This document shows, one piece after another, positions 12,592 to 24,666 of a DNA stretch of 64,000 nucleotides. The translations under genes were made by a program, and so were the position numbers. The first letter of the stretch is position 1. Every line of letters begins with the position of its first letter. Under the pieces are notes generated by a model. It searched no databases. It worked only from the letters and a program-made list of their open reading frames with translations, and was not told where the DNA came from. This DNA is from Terfezia claveryi (Eukaryota > Ascomycota > Pezizomycetes > Pezizales > Pezizaceae): NCBI GenBank assembly GCA_015179025.1, contig WHUX01000011.1:1-64000 (forward strand), in the 5' to 3' direction.

Positions 12592-13575
12592 ATGAATAGC
12601 TCTCCACACCTTCTCTCCCCTGGCCCACGGCGATCCGTAACCCCGTCCACTCCGCCCCGGCAACCCCCGCCCCGCTCACCACTGTCCAACTGGAAGCAAA
12701 ATCGCGACCAACGTTCGCACAGCAGTCAAGCTCCATCTTTTCAACAGCATGACATGAACCCTCCACCGCAGCTTCAACCTTCAACTCCTCCACTACAAAA
12801 CAAAGGCAAAGACCGAGCTGCCTCGTCGAATGAGCAGCAGCAGCTAGCACCGTCAAAGAACTCTGTACTTGATACCCAGATGGAGAGGTTTGACTTTGAT
12901 GAGTTCCGGGCGAGATTTGATGCAGTGATGCAAATTCACATGGCAAGAGATAAAGAACTTGTGGATGAATACAAGCGGGTTGTTCAGGTGAGTATGTGTC
13001 GAGCCATCTACTTTGCATTCGGTTTTGGGCACTAAAATGAGCCTGTCAACTACTAGACGCACCAGGCATGGGTAGGAGTCCTCGGACAGTTTGACCAGGA
13101 GCAGGATATCAATCGGTGATCATCCCCTCGTTTACACTGAATTCTTTCCGTTCCCTGCGGCACCCTGACCTTTTACCCACCCCAACACCTCTTCCAGAAT
13201 TTCCCATGCCAATCCTTCCCAACACCCATGACTGACGTCAATCCTCTCAAAAGACGCGAAAAACAAATCACTTCCCTCCAGCAAAAGGAAGACGAGCTTG
13301 AAACCTACCGCAGAGAGGGACAAGCCGCGGTACAAGACATCCAAAGTATTCTTGAGCGTATCGGTGCCATGGCCACCCCTCGAGGTCCCTCCCGCCAGGG
13401 CAATGACAGCAATCAAAATAGTAATACCAGTCAGGCTCCCCGCCCTGCCAGTAGAAATACCGGTCCTGGGGGCTATCGGACAGCGCAGCAGCAGCAGCCA
13501 CAACATAGACTTGGGAGAGGGTTTATCGGGAGCAAAGTTGCGGGAGGTAATGTCGGCGGGAACATGGTGAACTAG
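12592..13575 (+). CDS. Hypothetical coiled-coil protein
   Basis: Three exons (12592-12987, 13057-13115, 13254-13575) join in frame to 258 residues. Residues 1-90 are low-complexity, rich in Pro, Ser and Gln. Residues about 95-195 are helical and charged (FDEFRARFDAVMQIHMARDKE, then THQAWVGVLGQFDQEQDIN, then KQITSLQQKEDELETYRRE and VQDIQSILERIGAM), consistent with a coiled coil. The C-terminal 60 residues are Gln/Gly/Asn-rich. Intron 1 is GTGAGT...TACTAG. Intron 2 runs 13116-13253 with donor GTGATC and acceptor AAAAG, chosen because it alone preserves the frame; it is the weakest part of the model. I do not recognise the family. The architecture resembles small subunits of kinetochore, chromatin or trafficking complexes, without evidence for any one. 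Confidence 0.65.
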
Positions 13576-13854
13576 GATATATTATACATTACAAGTATTA
13601 TGTATTGGTTTGGCTTTGCCGGAATTGCATTGGCGTTCTCTTGCATTTACGTTATGTTCTGACTTCAGATATGTTGGTATTATGAGATGTGTTTGTCGTT
13701 TATAATAACGGAAAGGATATTAGGGCTACACATAAGACTCCTATCATGTGTCTGGGCCAATGCATTTTTATTTTTCTAAACCTATTACAGAGCACCTTGT
13801 TGCCTTTTTGCTACTGCATTTTTCAACACGAATATATCCATCATCTTGCACCCT

Positions 13855-14871
13855 CTACACGATATTCTTCCCCAACCACTCCTGCCACTGATCAACACTC
13901 CACCCGGAACTAATTGCATTATCCACATTACCATTGAACAATACCGTAGGACTAATATGAATCGACCGCAACCTTGCCTCCTTGATATGAAGCTTGAGGT
14001 CATTTGTCACCTTATTCCCATTATTCAGAGAGGAGTTGGTAATTTCGAGTTTGGAGTAGATGTCATCTGTGGAAGCGAGGGGGGAAGCAAGGCTGGCGAG
14101 ACGCTTGTATGTCTGGTTCCGCGTTTCGTTTACTACGGCGGCCTGAGGATGAGTTAGCAGGACGGGGTAGGGTTGAAGTTGTATGGGTGGAGGATTGATT
14201 TGACTAGAGGCTTACATCGAAGAAGTCGCTTTGGTTGTTGAATAGGATCTTTCAGGTTTCTGTCAGCCATGTGATGTGATATGATGCGTGGATATTCTCC
14301 CAGAGAAGCATTACGAGGCTTATATACCTGCGAATACTCCCAGAACTTCTCTGGGGCAACCAATCCCACTGCAAGTGCCGCTTCGTGAACCAGCGTTGAG
14401 CTTGGATGCCAGGGCTGGACTTGGTGGCGGAATATACACTAATATTATCAATAAGTTAGTTCATACTCGTACTTCAGGGTAACGCTAAACGTGAGGGTCA
14501 ACTAGAGGAATGAATGCGGGAGAGGAAACTAATTATATATTTACCTGGACCTTCCCAGGATATTTATCCTGTATAACAGGGAAGACATTCTGGTAGAATT
14601 GGTTGAAGAGTTTTTTCGAAAACTGGGAGATGTCAGATTACTACTGGCCTAGCGCCATTGATCAAAGCTGGCTAAAAGGAACATACTGGACAGGTGTAAT
14701 CAAGATCTTATAACCCCTCTCCCGTGAGGGAATTATCAGCCCAAATCCGTTCGCTCAATATATATGTGTGAGGCTTAGGCTTCTGTTTGAAGACTTACAG
14801 AGCTCAAGGGTATGCACCACTGGGAATGGAGCCTTGAGAATTGCGTAAGCGAACTTTGGTGCTACGGCCAT
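13855..14871 (-). CDS. DsbA-like thioredoxin-fold protein
   Basis: Six exons (14871-14799, 14706-14687, 14622-14545, 14438-14328, 14248-14216, 14142-13855) give exactly 200 residues. The N-terminus leads into LDYTCPFSKKLFNQFY, with Cys30-Pro-Phe-Ser33 at the position of the CxxC/CxxS redox motif. IFRHQVQPWHPSSTLVHEAALAV and PEKFWEYSQ match a fungal family of small cytosolic DsbA/glutathione-transferase-kappa-like proteins. NETRNQTYKRLA and the C-terminal HISPTVLFNGNV (cis-Pro loop preceding Val) and SSGWSVDQWQEWLGKN complete the fold. The second resolving Cys is replaced by Ser, so it is more likely a monothiol enzyme than a classical disulfide oxidase. The 20-nt second exon carries the Cys and is easily missed. 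Five introns in 1 kb is dense even for this window. Confidence 0.85.
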
Positions 14872-17199
14872 GACTTTGGTGAGGGTTTTTGATTATATGT
14901 ATATATGGCTAGGTCGGCTTGTAGTTGGAGAAGAGGGCTTGTGGAGATGAAGCCAGATGTTATTGAGAGCGGGGGGGGGGGAGGGCGGGGCATGAGGTTC
15001 TAATTACGACATCTGATTTCGCTTTGCCAAGGCTTCGCGATTACGTTTGATATACTTAATTCAAGACCAACGAAAACAAGAATAATGAAGCCAATACCAG
15101 CTTCAATTCGAATACCATCTATATGGGGCAACTTTTCAAACTTCAGCTAGTAGATCCGGTTGATCTCCCTTATATACTCTGAAGGATTCTCCCGAAAAGT
15201 AATTTGGATACCTCTATTTCGTTCCAGGCTGAAGTCTCTACATGTGAATGTCAGCTGACAATGTCTAATAGGGGCTTGAGCTGAGGTATGATAACTGGTA
15301 ATGTATTTCAGCAACTTTATTTTGGAAATATAGAAAAGCTCTAGGAATTTTTTTTCTCTCATCAGCCTGCCTTCCTTATCACTGCTCACACTATGTGTGT
15401 TCTAGAACAAAACTCCTACACTTCTACAAACCCAATTTTAGTACCAGATATATGCGTAGAAGTCGTGGTGGAGGGTCGGAGAATCAAATTCAGGGTAATC
15501 GTTAGTCTCTCGACGGCACTTTTTTTCAAGTACAGTAATTTCAATTGCTTCACGAACATAAGTACCCTCCTGCAGCAGAAGCAACTAGTGGTGTTAAACT
15601 CGAGATATTGGATAACGGTTAACCCACTTTTGAGCCTCTGGAGAGAAATGAGGCTGAACGATTCCCCAGGTGCTACAAAATACTTAATCTCGAGCATTAT
15701 CTGAGAATGAAGACCCCCTCTGTCTCTCCATACAAATATTGATGATGTCGGTACTCCAACCTTAATGGAGTTCTATTACCCGTCACCAGCTCCACTATAA
15801 TGGCTTGTGCTGTCCATCTAATAAATGCAGGAGCGTTGCGCATACTGGAAATGCATATATGTTAATATATTGTCCAAATTAGCAACGCCCCCCACCAAAA
15901 AAAAAAAAAAAAAGAAAAAAAAAAAGAAAAAGAAAAATACATGCATGCGGCGCATGATTTCTTGCCACGAGCAGTTAAAAAGCTACTAATGTGGAACATC
16001 TCAACGGCCAGCTTGATAATAAGGGGTTGCATAATGGATATTTTGGCGAATGAGAGACCGTTTCCGCAGTAGAAGTTTTATAGATCATCATACATGCTTC
16101 CGGGCAACTAAAAATTTCGTATAGGTTATGTGTCTAGAATGCTACAATTCAAATATCATTGGGCTGCATTAATACGCTAATCTTTCTATTTGTGGGGAAA
16201 TCCAACTGATCGGTAATACTCCGAAAATAGACTGACGGTCGGTCGATCCTTTCCATGTCAGTATGCGATGCTTAAAGCAATGGGGACAACCAGACTACAA
16301 TGGGGACATTTCCGGATGTGCATCGAGAGTTAACCACTCTGCTGCCTACACATCAAATCATTGAAGGCAAGTGTGTATTACATGGCGTAGGGTACTTTAA
16401 TCTAAATTCCCCCTTGTAAGAAAGTAGATATAAGGCTATGGCCATATGTATCTGGATGAACATTCAACATCTATGATGATTATCCAGCATAGTAGCCTAA
16501 ACAGGTGTAGGTAAGTGTGGCCAGAATCCTTATCCTTCATTATTACAGGGCAATTTTATATGTGATCGCCGAGAGCAACGTACTTACCTACCCCACAGAG
16601 TTGGTCGTCCGGGCAGGCTACTTAAACTAAGTACTTGAAAATAGAAATTTTTGCCGACATTTCCGAAGAAGATTGCATTTGGGGGGACGGGCACAGCAGC
16701 CTTTTTAGAAGTCACGCGATTCCTCTCATGTCATTTCAACGAGCAAGGAGGTATTCTGAAATGTATATTTGATATCACTTCCTTATGCCAAGTTCATGAG
16801 ACTGCCAAGTTTTTGCAGCGGGGGTGGGAAGTTGGGCACAAGCTTCCGTGGTAAGCAGGATGAGGGCAATATTGTTGCTTCCATGTGTGTGGGTGAGGTG
16901 GGGTCAATTATTGGCTGGGGGTGGGGGGGGCGCGGGTGTAGGGGGGCTGATCGGACAATGAAACTAACTTTACCATCTTCATGCTCAGTCAGGATAGTAT
17001 AGTATTAAATATAAAGGCAATAATATGGGTTGAAACGAAATCCCGACCGTGTTTGTTCCGGGGCTGGATTACTACGGTTGCAGTCCGGCTGGTAGGGCAT
17101 TTTGCAGGGTAATAATAATTAATTTACCTACAGTAGAGGGCTCTCAATTAAATGCCCATCGAACAGGTGCAGCCGGTAGGTACTACTGTAGAGCGCTGA

Positions 17200-17215
17200 T
17201 TGTGCCGACCAGACT
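17200..17215. repeat. Orphan TIR end (diverged)
   Basis: TTGTGCCGACCAGACTA differs by one base from the consensus right end seen at 34164 and 36899. No left partner was found. Confidence 0.4.
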
Positions 17216-17724
17216 ACCGTGATTTGCTATGCACCCTGTGCCACAGTGCATAGCCAAGTTGCGAGCCCGTCGAAGAAAATGGCAGTTGGGCTGCAATGCC
17301 CGCAACATCGTCTTTTATGTACAGTACCGGAGAAGCTACTGGATTTGGGGCTTGCGCCTGGGGCCTACGAGGCGGCCTCGCGATGAATTTGCGTAAAACT
17401 GCAATACTCTGTACCGCTCTTCCTCTCCCGCATCGCCCCTTTCTCCATTGTCCATACGCCCTCTCTCCCCCCACTCCCCCAGTCTTGTCTTACATGCTCG
17501 AGCTCACTCCACTGCACACTCTGCATCACCACGGAAAACAGCTAGGTACTCTCTCTCACCCCCCCAGCTTCTCTGGGCCTGAATGATCCAGGCCAGTTGG
17601 ACTAGGTATCTTCGCCTCTGACGATCCTCTGTGCTACTGCCAGCACGCATAGCTGTTGCACCTCAAAATACCTCTGCCTGTAGTGCACTTTATCCACAGA
17701 GTCTGAAATCTCGGCCAGTAGCAA

Positions 17725-17834
17725 ACGAGCTGACGAGCTGACGAGCCTACGAGCCTACGAGCCTACGAGCCGACGAGCTGACGAGCTGACCTGACGAGCC
17801 GACGAGCTGACGAGCCGACGAGCTGACGAGCTTA
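17725..17834. repeat. 8-bp minisatellite, unit GAGCYKAC
   Basis: About thirteen tandem units of GAGCTGAC, GAGCCTAC and GAGCCGAC variants run for 110 bp, with one truncated unit near 17787. The unit variants are clustered rather than random, as expected from unequal exchange. It is not coding. Confidence 0.85.
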
Positions 17835-18466
17835 CATACTGGATGATACCAACCCCACAATCCGTCCCCTTGGTTGCAAGTTCTCGACGGCAAAATAATT
17901 GTGCCTAGGTTCGGTGGTGGGACATCTCGCCACTCCGTGCATTCAGTTGGCTTTTGGGTACTTCCCCCCCCCCCCCCCCCTAAACTGCCAGTACCCAGCC
18001 TATTCCAACTCCGAACATTGAGCCACCCGCCTGCCCTTCTTTCTTTTCAATCAGTGCCCTCCAGCACAACCCACCCCCGGGATCCGTCCAATATCTTGGG
18101 TATCATTTGCATCACAAATCCCCTCGATCTTCGCTTGCTTTCCGCTTCTCCCTTTTAAAATTTTTCCATCCCCGTCCTTTCTTCTTGTTCCACCACCCCT
18201 TTCCCGATTGAAGGAGAAGACACCACTAGGCTGCAGGTGTTTGTGCCTGGCTGCAGTTATTTCTGTGTTGGAGCGAATCCTGAGTACACAAACCCCTTGC
18301 GCCTTCCGGAAATTCGACCTCACTGCAGCACCTACATCAAGTACTTGCAACCTCACTATACAAGTATTGGGGTTAAGTTGACCGTCTGTCCACGGGCTGC
18401 ATTTCAGAGATCGATGAAGTTGCTATAATTTCTTCACCATTAGTCTTTTGACATTTTTTGAACATC

Positions 18467-19839
18467 ATGTCAGCGACGTTAACAGTACCACCGACTCGTT
18501 CTACAAACATACCAACAGAGTCACCGACGGGTCACGGTAATAACGGAGGAAACTCACCACTACTTTTTTTTGTGGCTTTAGGGTTCGGAGTTGTTTTTAC
18601 CAACTTATGGTGAGTGAGGTCTGGAACGCGCAACAGGAAAACTCCAGCGGAAAACTGATCATGGATAGGATTATCGTTGGCGTCAAGTATTGTTTTCGCT
18701 ACAACGCCAGGCAGCGTGCGCGAGCAAATGGAGAGGAGGACAATGTTGATCTACAAACCATGCCACGCCCGCATAGGCGCAGGCGGGAGAAAAAGTTGTT
18801 GACGGTGGACGAGGTTAATGAAAGATTTCCAATAATGAAATACAAAACTTGGCGCGCAGGCAGAGAGGCAATGGGATTATCACCGGAAGGCGGAGTCACA
18901 CAATCACCAAGTCGAGCTGGGAGCGTCCGAAGTGTTAATCTACACAACGGTCCTAGCACGGCAACCATACCTACTGCGGTAACCATTCCAGCTTTGGAAT
19001 ATGGATCTTCGGCGAAGGAAATTAGTGGTTCGGCGAAAGAAATTCGTGGGCTAATCACGGAGGGCAAAATTGAGGAACCTTCGAAGAGTCAGATCCCCAA
19101 TGACCCTCCAACCATGATTGATTCAGTCCAGCATCAAATAACATCTATTGAGGATAAGCGCCTCTCTGAATCGTCAGTTGATGAACAAATGATCGCACAC
19201 CAGGAGGATGAAGACGACGATGATCATCCTCAAACTGCCGTACCGGAAGAATTGCTCAACTCAGTTGGCGATTCTTGTGCCATATGTTTGGATGTCATTG
19301 AAGACAACGATGATGTTCGGGGATTGACTTGTGGCCATGCTTTCCATTCAAGTTGTCTCGACCCATGGCTCACAAACCGTCGGGCCTGCTGCCCACTCTG
19401 CAAGGCAGATTACTACATCCCCAAACCAAAACCTGAAGGGGAACAGGCCACAGACACTTCGCCAAGCAGAACACGGATGCCTACTCAACCAAGTACTGCC
19501 CACCTAACGCCATTCCACCGAAGGATTATATTTAATAGGAGGGTATTTGTGATGGCTCCTGATGCTTCCAACGGTGCCAATGTAGCTGGTCGTGACCAAC
19601 TATCTCGGAGAGAAGCCCAGCCACGCGCTAGACAATTGCCCTCTGAGACCGAGGGGTCACGTGAAGGGGGTTGGAATATACTACGCAGGTTAAGAGGGGG
19701 TCGAAACAACTCTGAGCATGAGCCAACTCCTGGGAACCTGGAGGCGGGTACTACAGGTGGGGCCGGAGTGGAAATGGAGATCAGTGGGGCAGTGGCATCG
19801 ACACCAGTGGTTCACAATTCGTCACACGGTACGCATTAG
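18467..19839 (+). CDS. RING-H2 membrane E3 ubiquitin ligase (ATL/RNF-like)
   Basis: Two exons (18467-18609, 18669-19839) give 437 residues. The first exon, outside the long open frame, provides the start and a transmembrane helix (about residues 31-54, SPLLFFVALGFGVVF then TNLWIIVGVKY). After a basic juxtamembrane region (RPHRRRREKK) and the LTVDEVNERFPIMKYKTWR segment, residues 251-293 form a C3H2C3 RING: CAIC, 14-residue spacing, C-G-H-A-F-H, SSCLDPWL, CCPLC. The conserved Trp of the RING is in DPWL. Such proteins recruit an E2 and ubiquitinate membrane or luminal cargo at Golgi, endosome or vacuole. The C-terminal 140 residues are disordered and Arg/Ser/Gly-rich. The 59-bp intron runs GTGAGT...GGATAG and restores Trp across the junction. 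Confidence 0.88.
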
Positions 19840-21841
19840 GATTACATTGCGAACTTCGAAATTAGGTGGTGGTAAGTCTAGGGTGGGCAAGAAGCGAAAT
19901 CGCATATCCATGGTGCACACCTTGTGCCTCAATGTGTTTGTCTTTTTTTTTGTGAATGAAAATCATTTCATGCATGTTTGTTCCTACATCGACAATTATG
20001 TCATTAATTGCCACCCACTACCCTTTCCGGTGTTCGATCATTCCTGCATTCATTATCTTCCTGGGGCGAGGGCGTCGGGATCTTTCTTTGTGCGTGTTTG
20101 TTATTTTTGCCTTTCCGGGTTATGGGAAACGGGGTTCGGCTGGATTGTATGCATTTGCTTTTCCTGCCGTAATTGTCTTTCTTGCGCTCTATTTTTGGAG
20201 TGATTGCTATCATTTGTTGTGGTTTTCCACTCACGACGAGTGTGAACCGTATCGGGAGGGTTAGGTAGAGTATGAAGATATGTCATTGTCACGTTACGAC
20301 TTGGGCAAGGGGAAAGGGTATGACGGAATCGGGTGGTTCTTGACTGCTTGCTTTATGCAAAGGCTATCAGGTTGGGGAAGAGAAGGCCCGACGGAATGAT
20401 TAGAGCTAGAGATTGATTAGGTGCACCGCGTACTGATAGCCAACCAGCATCAAAGAAAAGACACGGTGCCCGCCGAGAGGAAAGATCAAAGGAAAGTACA
20501 GAAGAAATTGTTGAGGATGTAGCCAAGAGCCGCGACCGCGACAAGGCGGAAAAATATGGGATACGAAGGGAAGCATCATCAACTTTTCTGGAGCTTATAG
20601 TGGTGTCTTGTATATGTATATAGCCTTTTGTGTCTATATAATTTTTTACTAGTTTGGCGGGCCTGCTCTTTATCTTTCTATACATGGAGTGGTTACCCTG
20701 ACAGTAACCGGGAAATTGCGCAATTCTGTGGGCACGATACTACCGTTTGTGAACCCCCACTCCCGTAAGTTTCGAGATAAATTAATATTAACTATCCTGG
20801 ATATACTGGCAACCCCCACTGTCACACCACCTTATATCCAGGGGTCCCGGAGGGGGGAACCGACGTAATGCGGGTCCTCAGCCGCCGAAAGTTACCCTCC
20901 GATTCTATGTACTGTTGTCACCCCCAAAAAAGTTTTCCGAATGAAAAATCCCCGAGTTTTAACACATTTTTTTTTTTAACTCGATAAGAAAAAAAAAAAA
21001 AAAAACTAACCTGGGGTAAAGTTACCCACCACCGAGGTGCGATTTTTTTTTTTTTTGCATGTGAAGGAGTTTTGTTAGTTTGTAGTAAGTTGTAGTTAAG
21101 TTGTAGGAAATCTGGGGGGTCTTTGTTATGGAACCTGGGGGGGGTGGGGGGGGGGTGGCTGTAAAGGGGGAGCGGGTTGTGCCGGGCGGGTGTTAGGTTG
21201 GGGGAGGGGGGCCGCCGCTGACGTGCATTAGTTCAGACTCCCGCCATTAGTCGAATCAACGATCACACAATAAGCATTAGTATCGGACGCAAAGATAAAG
21301 GTAACCATAACATATTAGCACCTGGGCCTGGTTGGTGCAATCCCCTGGTCATGTAGTCTATTTAAGACTAGATATGTAGATATGATATCACTCGCAGCAG
21401 CCTACTGTTTTTCTGGTATACATTCCAAACCCCAAATCCAAATCCAAGTCCATTTTAACTATCAGTACATTTCATCCAAAGCAAGCAATATACTCCAACT
21501 TCAAGGCCGCTTTCTCGTCCACCAATGCCTCCATTCACGATACCTGATTCCAAATAGAACAGACAAAAGAAGAACAACATTAAGATCACTGGAAAATAGA
21601 CTAGAAAACGACAGCCAAAGTTTAATACACAAAAACAAGATTATGAGAATCCTAACTGGCCGACCTGAGAGATAATGGCATCATCTACCAAGGAAAATAT
21701 AATGAAAAGGTATCGGATATACTCCATGAGAACTCTAGGAGATTGAAGAAAGAGGTACATATAGAAGTAAAAATCAAAAAGATATCAGGGTAACCAACTA
21801 AACCCAAAAGAATTCCAATCATACACCACTTGAGTTATGCA
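19840..21841. other. Convergent 3' intergenic spacer
   Basis: The RING gene (plus) and the deubiquitinase gene (minus) end here. The spacer has T- and A-homopolymers (20968-21004, 21045-21056) and a G-rich tract (21130-21210). A local palindrome GGTTAC...GTAACC sits at 20693-20711. Open frames on both strands here are short, lack domains and overlap each other. No gene is supported. Confidence 0.5.
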
Positions 21842-24666
21842 TCAGATTATACTGGTCTTCCTTCTCAGTCCCGACCACATCCCCTTCTTCTTCTCTTTCG
21901 GTGGCTTCCCGGCTGTATGAGGTAGTGGTGGTAGCTGCTCTGTTTGTTGTTGTGATTGCAGTGGTGGTGGGGGTGGTAATAGGTGATGCGCTTCATCCCT
22001 GGCATTTTCCTTTGGTACTTCGGCCGCTTCGGGTGGGACAGCACTGGCTTGCTTTTTCCCTAAACCTTCTGTGGCATTACCATTGCCATTTACCAGAAAT
22101 CCAGCATCATCATGATGATTTTCATCCAAGTGTTCAAGCAAAGCACCATTCTCATAGCTCTTCCGTTCATACTCTCTCTTCTCTTTATCCTTCCCATTTG
22201 TGCCAGATCCACCGAACCAGCTATGTCCCCTCCCTATACTTTTGCCTGGAGCCCTGAATCTACTGAACCCTTTCTCTTTCTCTTTCTCCTTCTCCTTCTC
22301 TTTCCCCTCCTTGCTCGATTCTGCTGTAGTTGGCTCCTCATGCGCTGCATTTTTTGCTGCTAACTTCGCCGCTGCCTTCTCTGCGGCTTTCTCTTCTTTC
22401 TTCTCCCGCTCCCGCTCTTTCTTGCTTTTGGGTGGTAGTTGGTGCTCGGCTGCTATTTCCGCTGGTGTTCGCCCAGGCGTGTGTCCTTCATGTCCTACAG
22501 GCAGAGGGGTTGTCAAGCTTTGAGTTAACGGAGGTTTCTCTCCAGTATCATCGTCCTCCTCAACCAATTGGGGATGGGTAATATCTCCATTCAACCTAAT
22601 CTTCTCCTTCAGCATAGTGCTCTCGAGGGATGGAACCTCATCCATTGCAACAGGCACAGTTGCATGCGCCTTTCCTGCCGGTTCTTCGCTCATCTCCTTT
22701 TGCATTTTTTCGAACGTTGTTTCTTGATAGAACAAAACATATGCACAAGCAAGCTTTTTTTCATCTCCGAAGAAGTTCCGAACGTAGTTCTTGTCCACAG
22801 GCTCTACCAGCTCGTCGTCAAATAGCAACCAACCTTTGTCCTCTGTTTTCACGATTGTGACATAATGCCCATGATAGGGACCTCCACCAATGTGAACCAC
22901 CACCGCATAAAGCTCGTATAACCTGTCTGGATCCTCTGCATCATCCGTGGTATTAAATAGTCGAAGATAATATGGATACACTACCCGATGAAAGAGCTTC
23001 TGATGACGACCAATTTCCTCCGAATACTTGAAACGCTTGAGGTGCAACGCCAAAATACGGGGAAGGCGTTTAATCTTCATACGCTTCTCTGCTTCCTGAA
23101 GGCCTCCACAGCAGTCACAATGAAATTTGTTACGTTCACATAGCATCTCGCTCGCGGAGAAGTTGTTTAAACAAGATGTGACAGAGGTGTGCTTATCCAA
23201 ATCAATAGACAGATCCAAGAAGACCTCGTCTCTTCGAGAAATTGTCTCGCAAGTTAGACACTTTGTCTCCGAAGTGAGCAACCCTTCAAATAAATCGTGT
23301 ATCCAGCCTGCTGATAAGTTGGATATCATAGTTGCTGAAGATGTTGCCCCTGATAGTGTCGATGCCGCGGAAGAATCCGGGAGTGGAGTCGCTGTGCCCT
23401 GAGGCTTGACTGACAGTAACTGTGGCGGCTGCATAGCTGTCCCATTGGACTTTGCGGTGCTCAGTAGTTTTTTTTGGTAGAATTCCACGTTCTCGATAAC
23501 TTGGTTCAGCACGTAATTTAGAAATTCGTGAGCATCCTGGTGTACACTGCTCCGGAACATCTCATTATCTCTCTTCAGAATCTCGACGAATCTTAGAGGG
23601 CTGATGACCCCTGTCCGGGAAGTATGTGCTAAAATAGTCTCGAATAAGTCCTTCAGTGCTGAAAACAAGGATTCTTCCATTCCGTAGCTTCCAAAATTTC
23701 CAGCATCGATTCTCAAGAAAGGGCCGGTTGAGATAGCGGCTTTTTTCTTCACTTCTGGAGAATTGGGATCCTCCACTTTCCCGAGTGGACTAACTTGGTG
23801 AACCGATGCCACTATTGGTATCGATTTCCGCTTCTCATCCTTAGGAGATATAGGTGATAACGGCGACCTTGCTGAACGGACCATTGATTGTGATGATACC
23901 GAGTTGGTCCCTAATGTTGCCGGTTCGGTGTTGATTTTCGTAAGACCTGCTTTTCCTGCAATTGAACCGCCTACAGCGGACTCATTGACATTTGCCGCAT
24001 TAGGGGAAATGAAAGTTGAACAAACTACACTTATCTCGCTACTTGACAGCATTGAGCGTTGTGGATAATTGACAACACAGTCCCGGAACGGTTTGGAGAA
24101 GTACAGGCATTGTAGGATGGAGTTGCAATAGCTGGGCGCTAGTGTGTAAGTCTGAGGATCCTTTTATCGTGAATCATATTCGGGGGAGTGATGTGGAGGA
24201 CCTACCAGGTGTTCCCAAATTTTTCCCCATTCACTACCTATGACACCCACTACCGTCAGAACAGCCTTACTATGGAAAAACAAACAACCACAGTCATCGT
24301 TGCCACAACCTCCAGCCCCATGGCCAAAGGGGTAAACGCCGAGTTGGGGCGCCCTACATTTTCCATCCCAAAAAACTTGTCACTGCCATCCAGTCGTGGT
24401 GGGCCTTCATCCGCAAGCTCTGCGATTCCTCTAAAGAAGAGTGAAGAGTTTGTTTTCGCTGCTTGAGGGCTACTCGACTGAGGATTGTTATTGCCCTAGA
24501 GGGCCCAGCCCCAGTGTTAGCCTGCCATGTCCAGTATCCCTACTAAGCGGATGACAATTGAGATTCTCGACTAGACGATCGTAGAGAAGCGGGTGTAAAG
24601 AGGCTTAAAAGGAGAAAAGAGGAGGATTGAACTGACTGAGCCACCTCTCCATTTGAACAAATTCAT
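21842..24666 (-). CDS. creB: Ubiquitin carboxyl-terminal hydrolase, CreB/Ubp9-Ubp13 type
   Basis: Coding exons are 24495-24358, 24237-24206 and 24131-21842 (819 residues); the first exon is unresolved. A candidate start is ATG at 24666 with a short exon ending about 24637, giving 829 residues. [20 protein letters not shown] precedes the Cys box [17 protein letters not shown] (catalytic Cys in NTC). [13 protein letters not shown] is the QQD-like region. Paired C-x-x-C zinc ligands (KCLTC, CDCC) and the His box [20 protein letters not shown] with WLLFDDE complete the peptidase C19 fold. CreB removes ubiquitin in carbon-catabolite regulation and works with the WD40 protein CreC. The C-terminal 280 residues are disordered with a Lys/Glu-rich coiled segment and polyproline. 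The exon holding the catalytic Cys is 32 nt long, and its acceptor adds V-V-N-G-E-K before FGNTC, which I would not expect from the family. Confidence 0.85.

Larger units (their letters stand above)
14872..18466. other. Intergenic, gene-poor
   Basis: No intact gene is supported. 15147-15697 (minus) contains two adjoining coding-like frames (80 and 93 codons) broken by stops, possibly an old gene remnant. Poly-A and mixed A/G tracts lie at 15897-15936. One TIR end is at 17200 and a minisatellite at 17725. C-rich and pyrimidine-rich sequence from 17960 to 18230 is probably promoter/leader of the RING gene. Confidence 0.45.

Noticed and set aside
17725..17834. CRISPR-like array
   Set aside because: Units are contiguous 8-mers without spacers, in a eukaryotic genome.
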